A stretch of 64,000 bases of DNA from Polynucleobacter sp. MG-6-Vaara-E2 (GCF_018687695.1 NZ_CP061303.1:1178001-1242000); one strand, 5' to 3'. Shown: positions 21,888-32,215, counted from the first letter of the stretch. Notes: generated by a model not told the origin, from the letters alone. A program made the numbers and translations.

Positions 21888-23507
21888 GTGAGCGCACAGA
21901 AAATTGCCCTAGCCCAAATGAACCCGTTACTGGGCGATCTGGCTGGTAACGCTCAACTGATTCACAAAGCCGCTCTAGAGGCCTTTAATCAAGGCGCTAA
22001 GCTCGTAGTTACACCTGAGCTATCTCTTACCGGTTACCCACCAGAAGACTTATTACTACGCCCTGCTTTTATTCAAGCAGCCGAGCAACAGCTCGAGCTC
22101 TTGATGAAAGAGCTGGCAGGCTATGTTGACCTCACCGTCATCGTAGGTCACCCCAAACAAACTCTTGCAGGCTTACAGAACTATGCATCTGTTTTGTGCA
22201 ATGGCAAAGTCGTAGCAGGCTATGCCAAACAAGAGCTACCGAATCATGAAGTATTTGATGAGGTACGCTACTTCGTGCCAGGCAATCAAGCCTGCGTCTT
22301 TGAATGTGACAGCATTCAATATGGTTTGATTCTGTGTGAGGATGCTTGGCATCCTGGACCTGCTAAACAAGCTCACGCTGCTGGTGCGCAAATTCTGCTA
22401 GTTCCCAATGCCTCGCCCTATCACCTGAAAAAAGAAGCGCTGCGCATCGATGTGTTGCGTGGGCATATCGATCAAACCAAAATGCCTTTGGTTTATGTCA
22501 ATGCAGTAGGCGGTCAAGATGAATTGGTCTTTGATGGTGGATCATTTGCCTTAAATAAAAATAGTGAAGTCGTTATGTCCATGCCCCAGTTTGAAACTGG
22601 CCTCGGGATGGTCGATGTCACCGCAACAGGCGAGCTCGAAAAGGGTTTAATTGCTCCACCACAAAGTGTTGAGGCGCAGGCTTACCAGGCCTTAGTTTTA
22701 GGCGTGCGCGATTACGTCAATAAGAACCGTTTTCCTGGTGTGATTATTGGGCTCTCAGGAGGCGTAGATTCGGCTTTAGTGTTAGCTGTAGCAGTCGATG
22801 CCCTTGGGGCAGACAAAGTACGCGCCGTGATGATGGCCTCACGCTATACAGCCGATATATCTTGGATTGATGCTCGTGAGTTGGCCAAGAACCTGGACGT
22901 TCAATATGACGAGATTCCGATTAGCGGTCCTGTTGATGCTTTGGAGCAATCTTTAGCAGAACAATTTAAGGGCATGAAGGTCGACGCCACCGAAGAGAAT
23001 ATTCAAGCTCGTGTGCGTGGCACGATGCTCATGGCACTTTCTAACAAAACTGGACGCCTTGTACTCACTACCGGCAACAAGAGTGAGATGGCGGTTGGTT
23101 ACTGCACTTTATATGGCGATATGGCTGGCGGATTTGCGGTCATTAAAGATATTGCTAAAACCTTGGTATATAGACTTTGTGCTTATCGCAATAGTCTTGC
23201 ACCTGTCATTCCAGAACGCATCTTGACACGCGCCCCTTCTGCAGAATTGCGTCCCGATCAAAAAGACCAAGACAGCCTGCCCCCCTATGAGGTTCTCGAT
23301 GGCATTGTAGAGCGCTATATGGAGCAGAATCAATCGATCGCCCAAATCATTGCTGATGGCTTTGATGCACAGAGCGTTGAAAAGGTTACCCGCCTCATTA
23401 AGCTCAATGAATATAAGCGCCGCCAAGCCCCTCCCGGCGTCCGCGTGACCACCCGCGCATTTGGTCGTGACTGGCGCTACCCCATTACATCTCAATTTAG
23501 AGCCTAA
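21888..23507 (+). CDS. nadE: Glutamine-dependent NAD+ synthetase
   Basis: A 539-residue two-domain enzyme. Residues 1-260 form a nitrilase-like glutaminase with catalytic E, K and C residues (ELSLTGYPPEDLLLR, YAKQELPNHEVFDE, LILCEDAWHPG). Residues 270-539 form the synthetase with the PP-loop GLSGGVDSALVLAVA. It amidates deamido-NAD+ using ammonia from Gln and ATP. The start is a GTG at 21888; no in-frame ATG lies upstream and the next ATG is at codon 11. The PII gene follows 71 bases downstream. Confidence 0.95.
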   Translation: MSAQKIALAQMNPLLGDLAGNAQLIHKAALEAFNQGAKLVVTPELSLTGYPPEDLLLRPAFIQAAEQQLELLMKELAGYVDLTVIVGHPKQTLAGLQNYASVLCNGKVVAGYAKQELPNHEVFDEVRYFVPGNQACVFECDSIQYGLILCEDAWHPGPAKQAHAAGAQILLVPNASPYHLKKEALRIDVLRGHIDQTKMPLVYVNAVGGQDELVFDGGSFALNKNSEVVMSMPQFETGLGMVDVTATGELEKGLIAPPQSVEAQAYQALVLGVRDYVNKNRFPGVIIGLSGGVDSALVLAVAVDALGADKVRAVMMASRYTADISWIDARELAKNLDVQYDEIPISGPVDALEQSLAEQFKGMKVDATEENIQARVRGTMLMALSNKTGRLVLTTGNKSEMAVGYCTLYGDMAGGFAVIKDIAKTLVYRLCAYRNSLAPVIPERILTRAPSAELRPDQKDQDSLPPYEVLDGIVERYMEQNQSIAQIIADGFDAQSVEKVTRLIKLNEYKRRQAPPGVRVTTRAFGRDWRYPITSQFRA

Positions 23508-23515
23508 TTTGCTGA

Positions 23516-23930
<415 letters not shown>

Positions 23931-23954
23931 AATCTCAGCACATCTTTTTAAAAG

Positions 23955-24971
23955 TTAACGGGGCTGAGTATCGGCTGGAGGGGCAGGCTGAGTAATCTCG
24001 GCCGGCTCCAAAACAATTGTCTTGGCTGTAATATTGGATAGGCGCACTCTCGCGCCTTGATAATACATATCCACCGGAGTTTGTCCTGAAGTTAATACCT
24101 TCAATGGTGGCTTACCGTAAATACTTACCCCCACTCCTGGCTCTAGGGTTTTATTTTGAGTCTTGCCACTAGCATCGACGACACAAACAGTCTGCGCAGT
24201 CTTTGATTGCAAATAGACCATATCACCTGCTTTTCTGGGAGCATCTACCTTATAACTCACTGCAGCTGATTCAATAGGCGGGCACTCAGCAGAAACCGCT
24301 GGGGCGGAAGCAGCTACAGGCGCTGCAGCGACAGTGGGCTCCGGTGTTAGCGGTGTAATGGGCTTAGCGTCAGTGGTAGCCTCAGACGCAGGATTAGCGG
24401 GCGTCTCTTGAATTACGACAATTTCTTCCTTCACCACTTCCGGAAAGAATAGTGGGCGTAAGTTGACCACGGAAAACGTAATTGCTACAGCAATACTCAA
24501 TAAGACGAATAATTTTTTCTTAGGATTCTTTGCCGAGGCTTCAACAGTCACAACATTTGATGACTCTGAGTTTTGCTCATGCACTGAAATAGTTTGCTGA
24601 GGCTCTATTTTCTCCTCAGGGATTTTGTCTTCCACCGGTTTAGCTGGTTCTGATTTTTTTTCTTCAGGCACGACAACCGGCTTAGTCTGTTCCACCATAT
24701 TTTCAGGGGCTATTTTTTCTTCAGGCGCCACACCCATAAAATCAAAAGCATCCTCTTCAGACAGCTTCAGTAGTCCAGCCACCTTTTTAGCGGCAGTTAA
24801 TTTAATCTGTGGGCCATAGAAAGAACCAGATTCACCACTCTCAAGTTGCTCAATCTGGCGAACTGAGAGACATGCCATGACAGATAAATCTTTGGTGCTT
24901 AAACCAAGATTTTCTCTAGCCCGCTGAAAGGCCTCTTTTTTTATCTCCGGAAGCTTAATCTGTGTACTCAC
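23955..24971 (-). CDS. RodZ-like helix-turn-helix membrane protein
   Basis: A 338-residue protein with an N-terminal HTH (about residues 13-50: ARENLGLSTKDLSVMACLSV), an acidic Pro/Glu-rich linker, one transmembrane helix (about 153-171), a Pro/Ala-rich periplasmic linker and a C-terminal domain (about 235-330, KAGDMVYLQSKTAQTVCVVD...) like the DUF4115 domain of RodZ. RodZ links MreB to the cell-wall machinery; this is the inferred role, though the HTH and linker are not typical. The start is a GTG at 24971: an in-frame stop lies two codons upstream and no ATG is available. It converges with the PII gene. Confidence 0.7.
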   Translation of the reverse strand: MSTQIKLPEIKKEAFQRARENLGLSTKDLSVMACLSVRQIEQLESGESGSFYGPQIKLTAAKKVAGLLKLSEEDAFDFMGVAPEEKIAPENMVEQTKPVVVPEEKKSEPAKPVEDKIPEEKIEPQQTISVHEQNSESSNVVTVEASAKNPKKKLFVLLSIAVAITFSVVNLRPLFFPEVVKEEIVVIQETPANPASEATTDAKPITPLTPEPTVAAAPVAASAPAVSAECPPIESAAVSYKVDAPRKAGDMVYLQSKTAQTVCVVDASGKTQNKTLEPGVGVSIYGKPPLKVLTSGQTPVDMYYQGARVRLSNITAKTIVLEPAEITQPAPPADTQPR

Positions 24972-25056
24972 AACTTAGCGTCTGTCTCATTTATGAGTTA
25001 TAAATCTGATACTAATACCAAAATAGCGCAAAAGTAATTGTCCATTTAGCAACTAT

Positions 25057-25698
25057 CTATATAGCGAATGATTTAGATAAGGGATGATTTTCCAAATCCG
25101 ATTCTAAGTACTTCTTCACCAAAGTCTGAACAGAATCCACATGCATCTTATCCATCACCCTGGCTTTATGCACCTTAATTGTGGCATCTGTAGTGCCTAG
25201 CTTAACAGCAATATCCTTGTTTAAAAGCCCCGCAACCAACCAAGCACAGACCTCTCGCTCCCTAGGGGTCAGACTTTCATAATCCCTCTTGGTCTCAACA
25301 TCCATTGAGACACGTTTGAGTTGGCGACCATCAAAATCAATTGCATCGGCTACTGCCTTTAACAATTCTTCTAGATTGAATGGCTTAAATAAGAAGTCAA
25401 GAGCCCCTTTCTTGAGACTCTGAACGATTTGGTGCGGGTGACTTTGACCACTTACGAACACAATGGGTGTCTTACGACCAATTTTGAGAAGCTGTTCCTG
25501 CAAATCTAGGCCTGTCATGTCTGGCATTTGCATATCCAACAGAATGACTGCAGGTGAAACTGGTGCAGACTTTTCTAGAAATCCTTTGGCCGATGCGTAG
25601 TCCTCAACCAGGTAACCAAGATCTCGCAACATACGAGACAGTGACACCCGCATAGACTCATCATCGTCAATTAAATAGATATACCCAACTTTAGTCAT
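25057..25698 (-). CDS. Orphan response regulator, FixJ/NarL type
   Basis: A 213-residue two-domain regulator from the ATG at 25698 (MTKVGYIYLIDDDESMR). A TTG three codons upstream could also start it, but the ATG has better spacing from a GGA. The receiver domain (1-120) has the acidic triad D11-D13, the phosphorylation site D55 in LLDMQMPD and K105 in LFKPF. The LuxR-type HTH (about 142-205) contains LTPREREVCAWLVAGLLNKD. No histidine kinase gene lies in the window, so its partner is unknown. The gap to ilvD holds three inverted repeats that could be its sites. Confidence 0.88.
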   Translation of the reverse strand: MTKVGYIYLIDDDESMRVSLSRMLRDLGYLVEDYASAKGFLEKSAPVSPAVILLDMQMPDMTGLDLQEQLLKIGRKTPIVFVSGQSHPHQIVQSLKKGALDFLFKPFNLEELLKAVADAIDFDGRQLKRVSMDVETKRDYESLTPREREVCAWLVAGLLNKDIAVKLGTTDATIKVHKARVMDKMHVDSVQTLVKKYLESDLENHPLSKSFAI

Positions 25699-25759
25699 TG
25701 AATCCAAAGGAAAAAAGCAATAGATGAGCTAATGTACTAGAGCCTGTTTTACTAAGCTA

Positions 25760-25829
25760 TTAGCTATCAAGCTAACATCATTACCTAAATCGATGAATTC
25801 ATTGATAATTCTGTGTTGCGGTGCAACAC
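25760..25829. promoter_or_regulatory. Cluster of three palindromes in the regulator-ilvD gap
   Basis: Three perfect inverted repeats lie in the 232-base divergent gap: TTAGCT-ATCA-AGCTAA (25760-25775), ATGAATTCAT (25793-25802) and GTGTTGC-GGT-GCAACAC (25813-25829). Their position upstream of both genes suggests operators for the regulator or another factor. No -35/-10 pair stands out. Confidence 0.5.
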
Positions 25830-25930
25830 GAAAGCGGCCCAAACCTTCATTTATAGCCTAAGGAGCTTTCCATCGCATCTCACGGCACAATAGAGCCTAT
25901 CAAAAATAACCCTTTTCTGGAGTAATAAGC

Positions 25931-27625
25931 ATGAAACGCCTTAATGAACGCTCACGCATGGTCACCGAGGGAGTCGCTCGCGCACCAAACCGTTCAATGT
26001 ATTACGCAATGGGCTATCAAGAAAAGGACTTTTCTAAGCCCATGGTTGGAGTTGCTAACGGTCACTCCACGATTACCCCTTGCAACAGTGGCTTACAAAA
26101 ATTAAGCGATGCTGTTGTGATTGCACTAGAAGAAGCTGGCGCAAAAGCCCAAATGTTCGGCACACCAACAGTGTCTGATGGCATTGGTATGGGAACTGAA
26201 GGCATGAAATATTCCCTCGTTTCTCGCGAAGTCATTGCTGACAGTATTGAAACTTGCGTCAATGGCTTGTGGCAAGACGGTGTCGTAGTGATTGGTGGTT
26301 GCGATAAAAATATGCCTGGTGGCATGATGGCAATTGCACGCACTAACGTTCCTGCAATTTATGTTTACGGCGGCACAATAAAGCCGGGCCATTACAAAGG
26401 TAAAGACCTCAATATTGTTTCTGCATTCGAAGCTGTTGGTGAATTTACTTCTGGTCGTATGAGTGAAGAAGACCTCAAAGGGGTAGAACAACATGCCTGT
26501 CCAGGCAGCGGTTCCTGTGGCGGCATGTATACCGCCAATACCATGAGCTCTTCCTTTGAAGCCCTGGGTATGAGCCTCCCTTACTCTTCCACCATGGCGA
26601 ATGAAGATGCCGAGAAAGTGGCTAGCGCTGCGGAATCTGCACGTGTATTAGTTGAAGCCATTAAAAATAATCTGCGCCCGCGCGACATCATTACCAAAAA
26701 ATCGATTGAGAACGCAGTTAGCGTGATCATGGCTGTAGGTGGATCTACCAATGCGGTATTACATTTCTTGGCAATCACCAGCGCCGCTGAAATTGATTGG
26801 ACAATTGATGACTTTGAACGCATACGTAAGCGCGTTCCAGTCATCGTGGATATGAAACCATCAGGCACTTATTTGGCAACAGATTTACATCAAGCTGGTG
26901 GCATTCCACAAGTAATGAAGATTTTGTTAGACGGCGGTTTATTGCATGGTGATTGCATGACGATTACTGGCGAGACAATTGCTGAGGTATTGAAGGATGT
27001 TCCATCCGTGCCACGTGCTGATCAAAAAGTGATTCGTACTCTAGATAATCCTTTGTATAAGCAAGGTCACTTAGCCATTCTGAAGGGCAATATCTCTCCC
27101 GAAGGTTGTGTCGCAAAGATTACTGGCCTCAAGAACCCATCCATTACGGGTCCTGCTCGTGTATTTAATTCTGAAGACGATGCCATGGCTGCCATCATGG
27201 CGCAAAAGATTAAAGATGGTGACATCGTAATCATTCGCTACGAGGGCCCTAAAGGTGGCCCCGGCATGCGTGAGATGCTCTCCCCTACTTCTGCCTTAGT
27301 TGGTCAAGGCTTGGGTGAATCCGTTGGCCTCATTACCGACGGTCGTTTCTCGGGCGGAACATGGGGTATGGTGGTAGGTCACGTCGCACCTGAAGCCTAT
27401 GTTGGCGGAACAATCGCTCTCATTAACGAAGGTGACTCGGTGACCATCGATGCACATAAGCTTCTGATTCAACTTAATGTGAGTGATGAAGAGATTGCAA
27501 AACGCCGCGCAGCATGGAAACAACCTAAGCCGCGTTACACCCGCGGCCTCTTGGCTAAATATGCAAGTCTTGCAAGCAGCGCAAGTAAGGGTGCAGTAAC
27601 CGATTTGGATTTAGACCTCACCTAG
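25931..27625 (+). CDS. ilvD: Dihydroxy-acid dehydratase
   Basis: A 564-residue Fe-S enzyme of isoleucine, valine and pantothenate synthesis that dehydrates 2,3-dihydroxy acids to 2-keto acids. The cluster Cys residues are visible in [16 protein letters not shown] and [17 protein letters not shown]; the C-terminal [19 protein letters not shown] block is typical. Its length matches the shorter (about 560-residue) form. A GGAG ribosome site lies nine bases before the ATG. It is followed by a strong terminator. Confidence 0.97.
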   Translation: MKRLNERSRMVTEGVARAPNRSMYYAMGYQEKDFSKPMVGVANGHSTITPCNSGLQKLSDAVVIALEEAGAKAQMFGTPTVSDGIGMGTEGMKYSLVSREVIADSIETCVNGLWQDGVVVIGGCDKNMPGGMMAIARTNVPAIYVYGGTIKPGHYKGKDLNIVSAFEAVGEFTSGRMSEEDLKGVEQHACPGSGSCGGMYTANTMSSSFEALGMSLPYSSTMANEDAEKVASAAESARVLVEAIKNNLRPRDIITKKSIENAVSVIMAVGGSTNAVLHFLAITSAAEIDWTIDDFERIRKRVPVIVDMKPSGTYLATDLHQAGGIPQVMKILLDGGLLHGDCMTITGETIAEVLKDVPSVPRADQKVIRTLDNPLYKQGHLAILKGNISPEGCVAKITGLKNPSITGPARVFNSEDDAMAAIMAQKIKDGDIVIIRYEGPKGGPGMREMLSPTSALVGQGLGESVGLITDGRFSGGTWGMVVGHVAPEAYVGGTIALINEGDSVTIDAHKLLIQLNVSDEEIAKRRAAWKQPKPRYTRGLLAKYASLASSASKGAVTDLDLDLT

Positions 27626-27642
27626 TCTTTGCCTCATAAAGC

Positions 27643-27675
27643 AAAAGCCCCTGAATAAAATCAGGGGCTTTTTTT
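27643..27675. terminator. Terminator between ilvD and the copper-type operon
   Basis: AAAAGCCCCTGA (27643-27654), loop ATAAAA, TCAGGGGCTTTT (27661-27672) then further Ts. A 12-pair stem; the A run on the other side makes it usable for the convergent minus-strand operon as well. Confidence 0.93.
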
Positions 27676-27694
27676 ATCATTCAATCAAGATATA

Positions 27695-28174
27695 TCAATG
27701 TTTATCGTGCATCGCTCCAACGGCATTTACTGGCAGTTTTACTTCTACCTCGCCTGCCTTAGCAAACTTCAACTTAACCGGAACGGTTTGACCGGCATTA
27801 AATGGCCCCTTAAGATTTAGGAACATCAAGTGGTAGCCGCCTGGCTTGAGTTCTACAGCACCATTAGCAGGTACAGCAATATCTTTCACTTGACGCATTT
27901 TCATGACGTTGCCATCCATGCTCATCTCGTGTAGCTGAACTTCACCAGCAACAGGAGAACTTGCTGATACCAGTTGATCAGCAGTGCCTTTATTTTCAAT
28001 CTTCATAAACCCACCCGCTACCTGCTGACCTGGTGCAGTAGCACGTGTGTAGGCATTTTCAATTTTGATTGCATTAGTGGTGACGGTCTTTGAAACGTCT
28101 TGAGCCATCAATGATCCACAGAATCCCAAACTGAGAATGCTGATGGATAGCGTTTTTAATAATGATCTTTTCAT
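27695..28174 (-). CDS. Periplasmic copper chaperone PCu(A)C
   Basis: A 159-residue secreted cupredoxin-like protein that binds Cu(I) and delivers it to cytochrome oxidase CuA or to Sco. A signal peptide (to about residue 24) is followed by the domain with the family's metal ligands H82 and M93 (LHEMSMDGNVMKM) and H115 and M117 (GGYHLMF). The C-terminal AMHDKH adds further Met/His. The ribosome site GGAG with spacer AAGTAA is identical to that of the TonB receptor gene. It is the last gene of a five-gene minus-strand unit. Confidence 0.92.
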   Translation of the reverse strand: MKRSLLKTLSISILSLGFCGSLMAQDVSKTVTTNAIKIENAYTRATAPGQQVAGGFMKIENKGTADQLVSASSPVAGEVQLHEMSMDGNVMKMRQVKDIAVPANGAVELKPGGYHLMFLNLKGPFNAGQTVPVKLKFAKAGEVEVKLPVNAVGAMHDKH

Positions 28175-28206
28175 TTACTTCTCCTTAATTAATCTTGCCA
28201 AATCTC

Positions 28207-28683
28207 TTATGTACCAATGGTGTACCACTGCTTTAATTTCTCAAAATCCATACTGCCAGTCTTGCGAATCACTTTCCCATTTTTATTAACCAATAATGTC
28301 ATTGGAGTTTCACCGCGCCATTTGGGATCAATCTCATAACGCAATGCATCATCAAAAGGTGATGCCAAGGTGTAGTTGCCGATAGGATTGACATTAGCGG
28401 CTGTGAGCATCTTGGATGCACTCTCTGAGGAAACATCATCAACCTGAATAAAGATAATTTTGGCGTTTTTATTTTGACTTAGAAATTTTCCCCATAACGG
28501 CATTTCTTTTGCGCAAGGCGAGCAAGTAACACCCCAAAAATGAATTACAACAGGCTGCCCTGCATAAGGCTTAGTAAAAGTCTTCCAATCGCCCTTTTGA
28601 TATGGCTTTAATGCGGTACTTTGGGCAAATACAGACTGCATAAATGCCAAGCTGATAAATAAGATGCTCAGTAGTTTATTCAT
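28207..28683 (-). CDS. TlpA/ResA-like periplasmic thioredoxin
   Basis: A 158-residue thioredoxin-fold protein with a signal peptide (cleavage near residue 20, SVFA before QST). The active site CSPC (C54, C57) is followed by AKEMPLWGKF, as in TlpA-type reductases. In copper systems such proteins keep the Cys ligands of CuA sites or Sco reduced, a role that fits the PCu(A)C gene downstream. The start overlaps the end of the Asp-box gene by four bases, indicating coupling. Confidence 0.88.
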   Translation of the reverse strand: MNKLLSILFISLAFMQSVFAQSTALKPYQKGDWKTFTKPYAGQPVVIHFWGVTCSPCAKEMPLWGKFLSQNKNAKIIFIQVDDVSSESASKMLTAANVNPIGNYTLASPFDDALRYEIDPKWRGETPMTLLVNKNGKVIRKTGSMDFEKLKQWYTIGT

Positions 28684-29930
28684 GATTTTGAGTTTAATGG
28701 AATCAATTGATACCCATCTTCACGAGTGAGCCATGAGAGGTAAACCTCTTTTCCATGACTGATCAGTAAAGGGTGATCACTATATCCAGCCGTAGCACTG
28801 ATTAACTTTGGGGCCGACCAACTCTTTCCATCATCAAGTGATTTTTTTAGGTATATAGAAGTTTTCGCGCCATCAAACTCTTTCCAGACCAGCCAAACGG
28901 ATTGATCGATTGCTAACAAATAAGGTCTTGATACATTAGCGTTTTCTACGCCAATTCTTTGGGGCTTGGAATAGGTTTCGCCTTGATTGATAGAGCTAGC
29001 ATAAAAAACACCCGAGCGAGTGCGACCTTGCGTAAACCAAGCTACATGGATTTTCCCTGAGGTCGATATAGCGATAGTTGGTCCATGATGCGGGCAAGCG
29101 TCTGTTTTCCACTCATCTCGAGCAACGCGTTGAGTCTTGCCGGCACCCATTTGCGTAATGATCTGAGTCGCATGGTCCCGAATGCCGCCCGGGAATATCG
29201 CACGGTACACAATTCCAACTCCACCCTGAGGATCCACACTAGCTCCAATGCGACAGCACTCACAACTAGCTTCATTGGCAATTGATTCCGGAGCGAAACT
29301 ATTGCCGCCATCATTAGAAAAGGAATAGGCTATGGATCCACCTAAACGTTGCTGCCCTGACTTCTTGGCATCAGCCACTAAGCGCTTATCAATCCATGCA
29401 ATAAAGATAGAGTTATCAGGTCGAATAACAACTGATGGAAAGCGCTGACTAGAGCTATCCTTCACCAAAGATTGGGGCTGAGAAAACGTTTTACCCCCAT
29501 CAGAGGACCTTGCAATATTGATCTGGGCGTTCCAATTGGAATCTTTGAAAAATGCATAAGCCAGCAACGCATTGCCAGTTGCGTCAGCAACAATTTGTGC
29601 ACGCGCATCAGCGCCGGCATCCAAAGACTTCCCATGCTCAGCAATAACCACAGGGGTAGAAAACGTATTTCCCTTATCCATCGACTGAGCAACAGAAACC
29701 ACGCCGCCCCCAGTCCATGCCAGCAATAACTTGCCATCTGCCATAAAGAATGGAGTTGCTGCATTTGCGCAATCCAATCCAGACCCAGTGCAAGCGGTAG
29801 GCTTTGCAAGAGAGGCACTCATCATGTGAGATGAGTGATCCATTTGGGCAAACGCAGAATTAAATGCGACCAACCCCAAAACACTCATCAAGAGAGCTTT
29901 AAATGATAGATGGGAAGAGGATTTAAGCAT
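28680..29930 (-). CDS. Secreted Asp-box (BNR/sialidase-like) propeller with Cys/His/Met motifs
   Basis: A 416-residue exported protein. After the signal peptide (to about residue 29) comes a Met/His-rich start MDHSSHMM. Five Asp-boxes mark a sialidase-type beta propeller: SMDKGNTF (83-90), SSDGGKTF (142-149), SNDGGNSF (205-212), a degenerate SSINQGETY (312-320) and SLDDGKSW (364-371). Unusual for sialidases are the CECC cluster (C223, C225, C226) and CPHH (C279, H281, H282), which could bind metal. I see no case for true sialidase activity. It overlaps the receptor gene by one base and tlpA by four, so it is firmly part of the operon. Confidence 0.8.
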   Translation of the reverse strand: MLKSSSHLSFKALLMSVLGLVAFNSAFAQMDHSSHMMSASLAKPTACTGSGLDCANAATPFFMADGKLLLAWTGGGVVSVAQSMDKGNTFSTPVVIAEHGKSLDAGADARAQIVADATGNALLAYAFFKDSNWNAQINIARSSDGGKTFSQPQSLVKDSSSQRFPSVVIRPDNSIFIAWIDKRLVADAKKSGQQRLGGSIAYSFSNDGGNSFAPESIANEASCECCRIGASVDPQGGVGIVYRAIFPGGIRDHATQIITQMGAGKTQRVARDEWKTDACPHHGPTIAISTSGKIHVAWFTQGRTRSGVFYASSINQGETYSKPQRIGVENANVSRPYLLAIDQSVWLVWKEFDGAKTSIYLKKSLDDGKSWSAPKLISATAGYSDHPLLISHGKEVYLSWLTREDGYQLIPLNSKS

Positions 29931-32134
29931 TAGAAGATGATACGCGCGCCAACAGTGATTGCCTGAGGCATACCTGCCTGATAGCTTGTGGCTGTTGTAG
30001 CCGAATTAAAAGTAATGTAATTACGGTTGAACAAGTTAACAACGGAAGCAAAAATAGTTGCTTGTTGTGTCAGCTCATAATTTGCCCTCATTCCAACAAC
30101 AGCATAAGCTGGCACTGGCAAGCTATGGCTAGTATTCATCCAAGAGTTACCTACATAGCGCACATTTGCGGTGAGACTGGCTTTAGGAATGGGGTAATAC
30201 GTTATGCCCGCATTCCCCAAGTTTCGCGGCACACCACCGATTTGATTGCCGACATATGGAGCATCACTAGTTGTGGTTGATGTTAATGAAGTCCTCGTAT
30301 AAGCATACCCAGCATCCAAAGCCCACATAGGACTTAAATCATGATGAAACTCAACCTCTAGGCCTTGGCTTAGTAAATTCTGATTATTTGTATAGTAGCT
30401 AATCGACTTTGATACACAGTTTCCCGCAGAAGCTGACAGAGGATTCGCGCCATTAGTTACGCCACATAAACTTTGCGCCAATGCAACATCTGAAGCACTT
30501 GAAGCGCTAAGACTATAAGTTGCCACAGCATTCCTTACATAATTATTAAACCCTGTAATCTGAAAAAAACCTTCTTTCCAGCGATAGTCTGAACCAAACT
30601 CGTAACCAGTCATCGTCTCAGGCGTTAAGTAAGGATTTGCGAAGTAGTTGCCTCCGCTTGAGGAAGCATATGAGCGGAGCGTATTGTTAAGACCCGGCGC
30701 ATGAAATGCTTGGTAAGCGGCAGACCTTAAGTCCCATCCCTTGGATAAGTTGTACAAAAAACCTAAAGTTGGACTTAACTGAGTTTTGCTCTGGTTTGGA
30801 ATATTTTGATAAGCAGGATTTGAACCATTTGAGCCCGTATTGTAATAAGTCGGAGTTTGACTAGTCCAATAATCTACGCGCGCAGCAAGTGTAGTTTCCA
30901 ACGGAATAACATCACTTTTTGATTTAATTTGCCCCATCAAGCCACTAAAGTTCTGCTGCCCCTGACCATAATTGATTGAACTAATACCACCTGTTGTGGT
31001 GAGATTATTTGTCTGATTTGACCCAGATATATTTCTAACATCAACTGCAGCCACATACTGATCGATTAGACCTTTTACTTCTTTGGTGTACTGAACAGAG
31101 GCGCCCAAAGTAGAATATGGGTTTTGATAATTAGCGCTAATGTACCCGGTACCGGTTGCAATATGCGCTGGATTTAGCGATGAGCTTACCGCTGCTGCAG
31201 AACCATTTTGCTTATTAAAAATAGTATTTTCATAGAACAAGTTCGCTTGAACTTTCGAGCTATCATCCAATCGAGTGGTTGTTCCACCAGCAAAATCTAC
31301 TTCCTGCATAAGGTTGGTAGCAAAACCATAATTACTAGAGATATCGTTCATCGTGTGATATCCCATTCTAAAAAATCCATCAGTACCTTGAGATGCTTTG
31401 AAGTTCCCTTGAAGTCGCATATTGGTATTTTTTGACCAAGAAGAATTTTGCCCAGGGCTTATATTTGCCGGGGAAGCTGGATAGATTGTTGCTATATTCT
31501 GATAGCCTTCAGTTCCAAAATAATCAGCTGAAAATCTTAGCTGCATAGCGTCTGACACAATGATGTCTTTTGAGGCCGCGACATTTCCAGTGCCAAATGC
31601 ACCATAACTAGCAGACACGTCTTGTTGACTATTTTTAGGATTTTTAGTGTTGACGTTAATGACACCGCCCATACCGTAGTTTCCCCATAAACTAGAAACC
31701 CCTCCTCGAATAAACTCCACTGTATCTATTGAAGAAAGCGGCACAAGATTCCACTGGATTGTTCCGTAGAATGCATCATTTAGGGGAACACCATCCACCA
31801 TCACCAAGGTTCTTGAATTACCAAGGCCGCGAACGTTAATACTTTGTCCGGTTGGATCTTTCTGGTAGTAGGGTACGTCATTAAGAAAAACGCCTGGAGT
31901 GTTTTTCAAGACTTGATCAATTGTCTGATCTGGTGAGGACTCTATAACTTCTTTAGTCAATACAGTAGTGTTGAGCGGAATTTCATCCAAAGGCGTACCC
32001 GAGCGAGTAGCATTCACAATGACATTACCTAAGCGCTGATCATAATCAGGCGGTGGCGCAACTTGAGCCTGCACACATACATATACGAATATCAAACCAA
32101 TGCTTATGCTAATTTTCTTTTGCTTCAACAACAT
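29930..32134 (-). CDS. TonB-dependent outer-membrane receptor, copper-linked by context
   Basis: A 734-residue receptor with a signal peptide (to about residue 23), a plug domain (about 30-160: NVIVNATRSGTPLDEIPLN, GVFLNDVPYYQKDPTGQSIN, TVEFIRGGVSSLWGNYGMGGV) and a 22-strand-type barrel ending in the expected C-terminal Phe (GARIIF). It would import a scarce ligand using TonB energy. The ligand cannot be read directly; copper is inferred from the downstream PCu(A)C, TlpA and Met/His-rich propeller genes. The ribosome site GGAG precedes the ATG. In the 80 bases upstream, GGCAAC (32157-32162) and GTTGCC (32177-32182) form an inverted repeat. Confidence 0.9.
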   Translation of the reverse strand: MLLKQKKISISIGLIFVYVCVQAQVAPPPDYDQRLGNVIVNATRSGTPLDEIPLNTTVLTKEVIESSPDQTIDQVLKNTPGVFLNDVPYYQKDPTGQSINVRGLGNSRTLVMVDGVPLNDAFYGTIQWNLVPLSSIDTVEFIRGGVSSLWGNYGMGGVINVNTKNPKNSQQDVSASYGAFGTGNVAASKDIIVSDAMQLRFSADYFGTEGYQNIATIYPASPANISPGQNSSWSKNTNMRLQGNFKASQGTDGFFRMGYHTMNDISSNYGFATNLMQEVDFAGGTTTRLDDSSKVQANLFYENTIFNKQNGSAAAVSSSLNPAHIATGTGYISANYQNPYSTLGASVQYTKEVKGLIDQYVAAVDVRNISGSNQTNNLTTTGGISSINYGQGQQNFSGLMGQIKSKSDVIPLETTLAARVDYWTSQTPTYYNTGSNGSNPAYQNIPNQSKTQLSPTLGFLYNLSKGWDLRSAAYQAFHAPGLNNTLRSYASSSGGNYFANPYLTPETMTGYEFGSDYRWKEGFFQITGFNNYVRNAVATYSLSASSASDVALAQSLCGVTNGANPLSASAGNCVSKSISYYTNNQNLLSQGLEVEFHHDLSPMWALDAGYAYTRTSLTSTTTSDAPYVGNQIGGVPRNLGNAGITYYPIPKASLTANVRYVGNSWMNTSHSLPVPAYAVVGMRANYELTQQATIFASVVNLFNRNYITFNSATTATSYQAGMPQAITVGARIIF

Positions 32135-32215
32135 TTACTTCTCCACACAATACTACGGCAACTTAGTTACGACTGTGTTGCCAAATACATAGCTAGGCTA
32201 TGCCCTAAGGTTTAT

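Noticed and set aside
25699..25707. TTG at 25705-25707 as start of the response regulator
   Set aside because: The ATG at 25698 is in the same frame, has a GGA at suitable distance and matches the usual receiver-domain start.
26126..26494. Minus-strand ORF of 122 residues inside ilvD
   Set aside because: Shadow of a strongly conserved coding region; His/Asn/Cys-rich composition with no recognised motif.
30000..32215. Cobalamin riboswitch and B12 uptake role for the TonB receptor
   Set aside because: The upstream gap is 80 bases with no B12-box, and the downstream genes are copper- and thiol-related rather than corrinoid.
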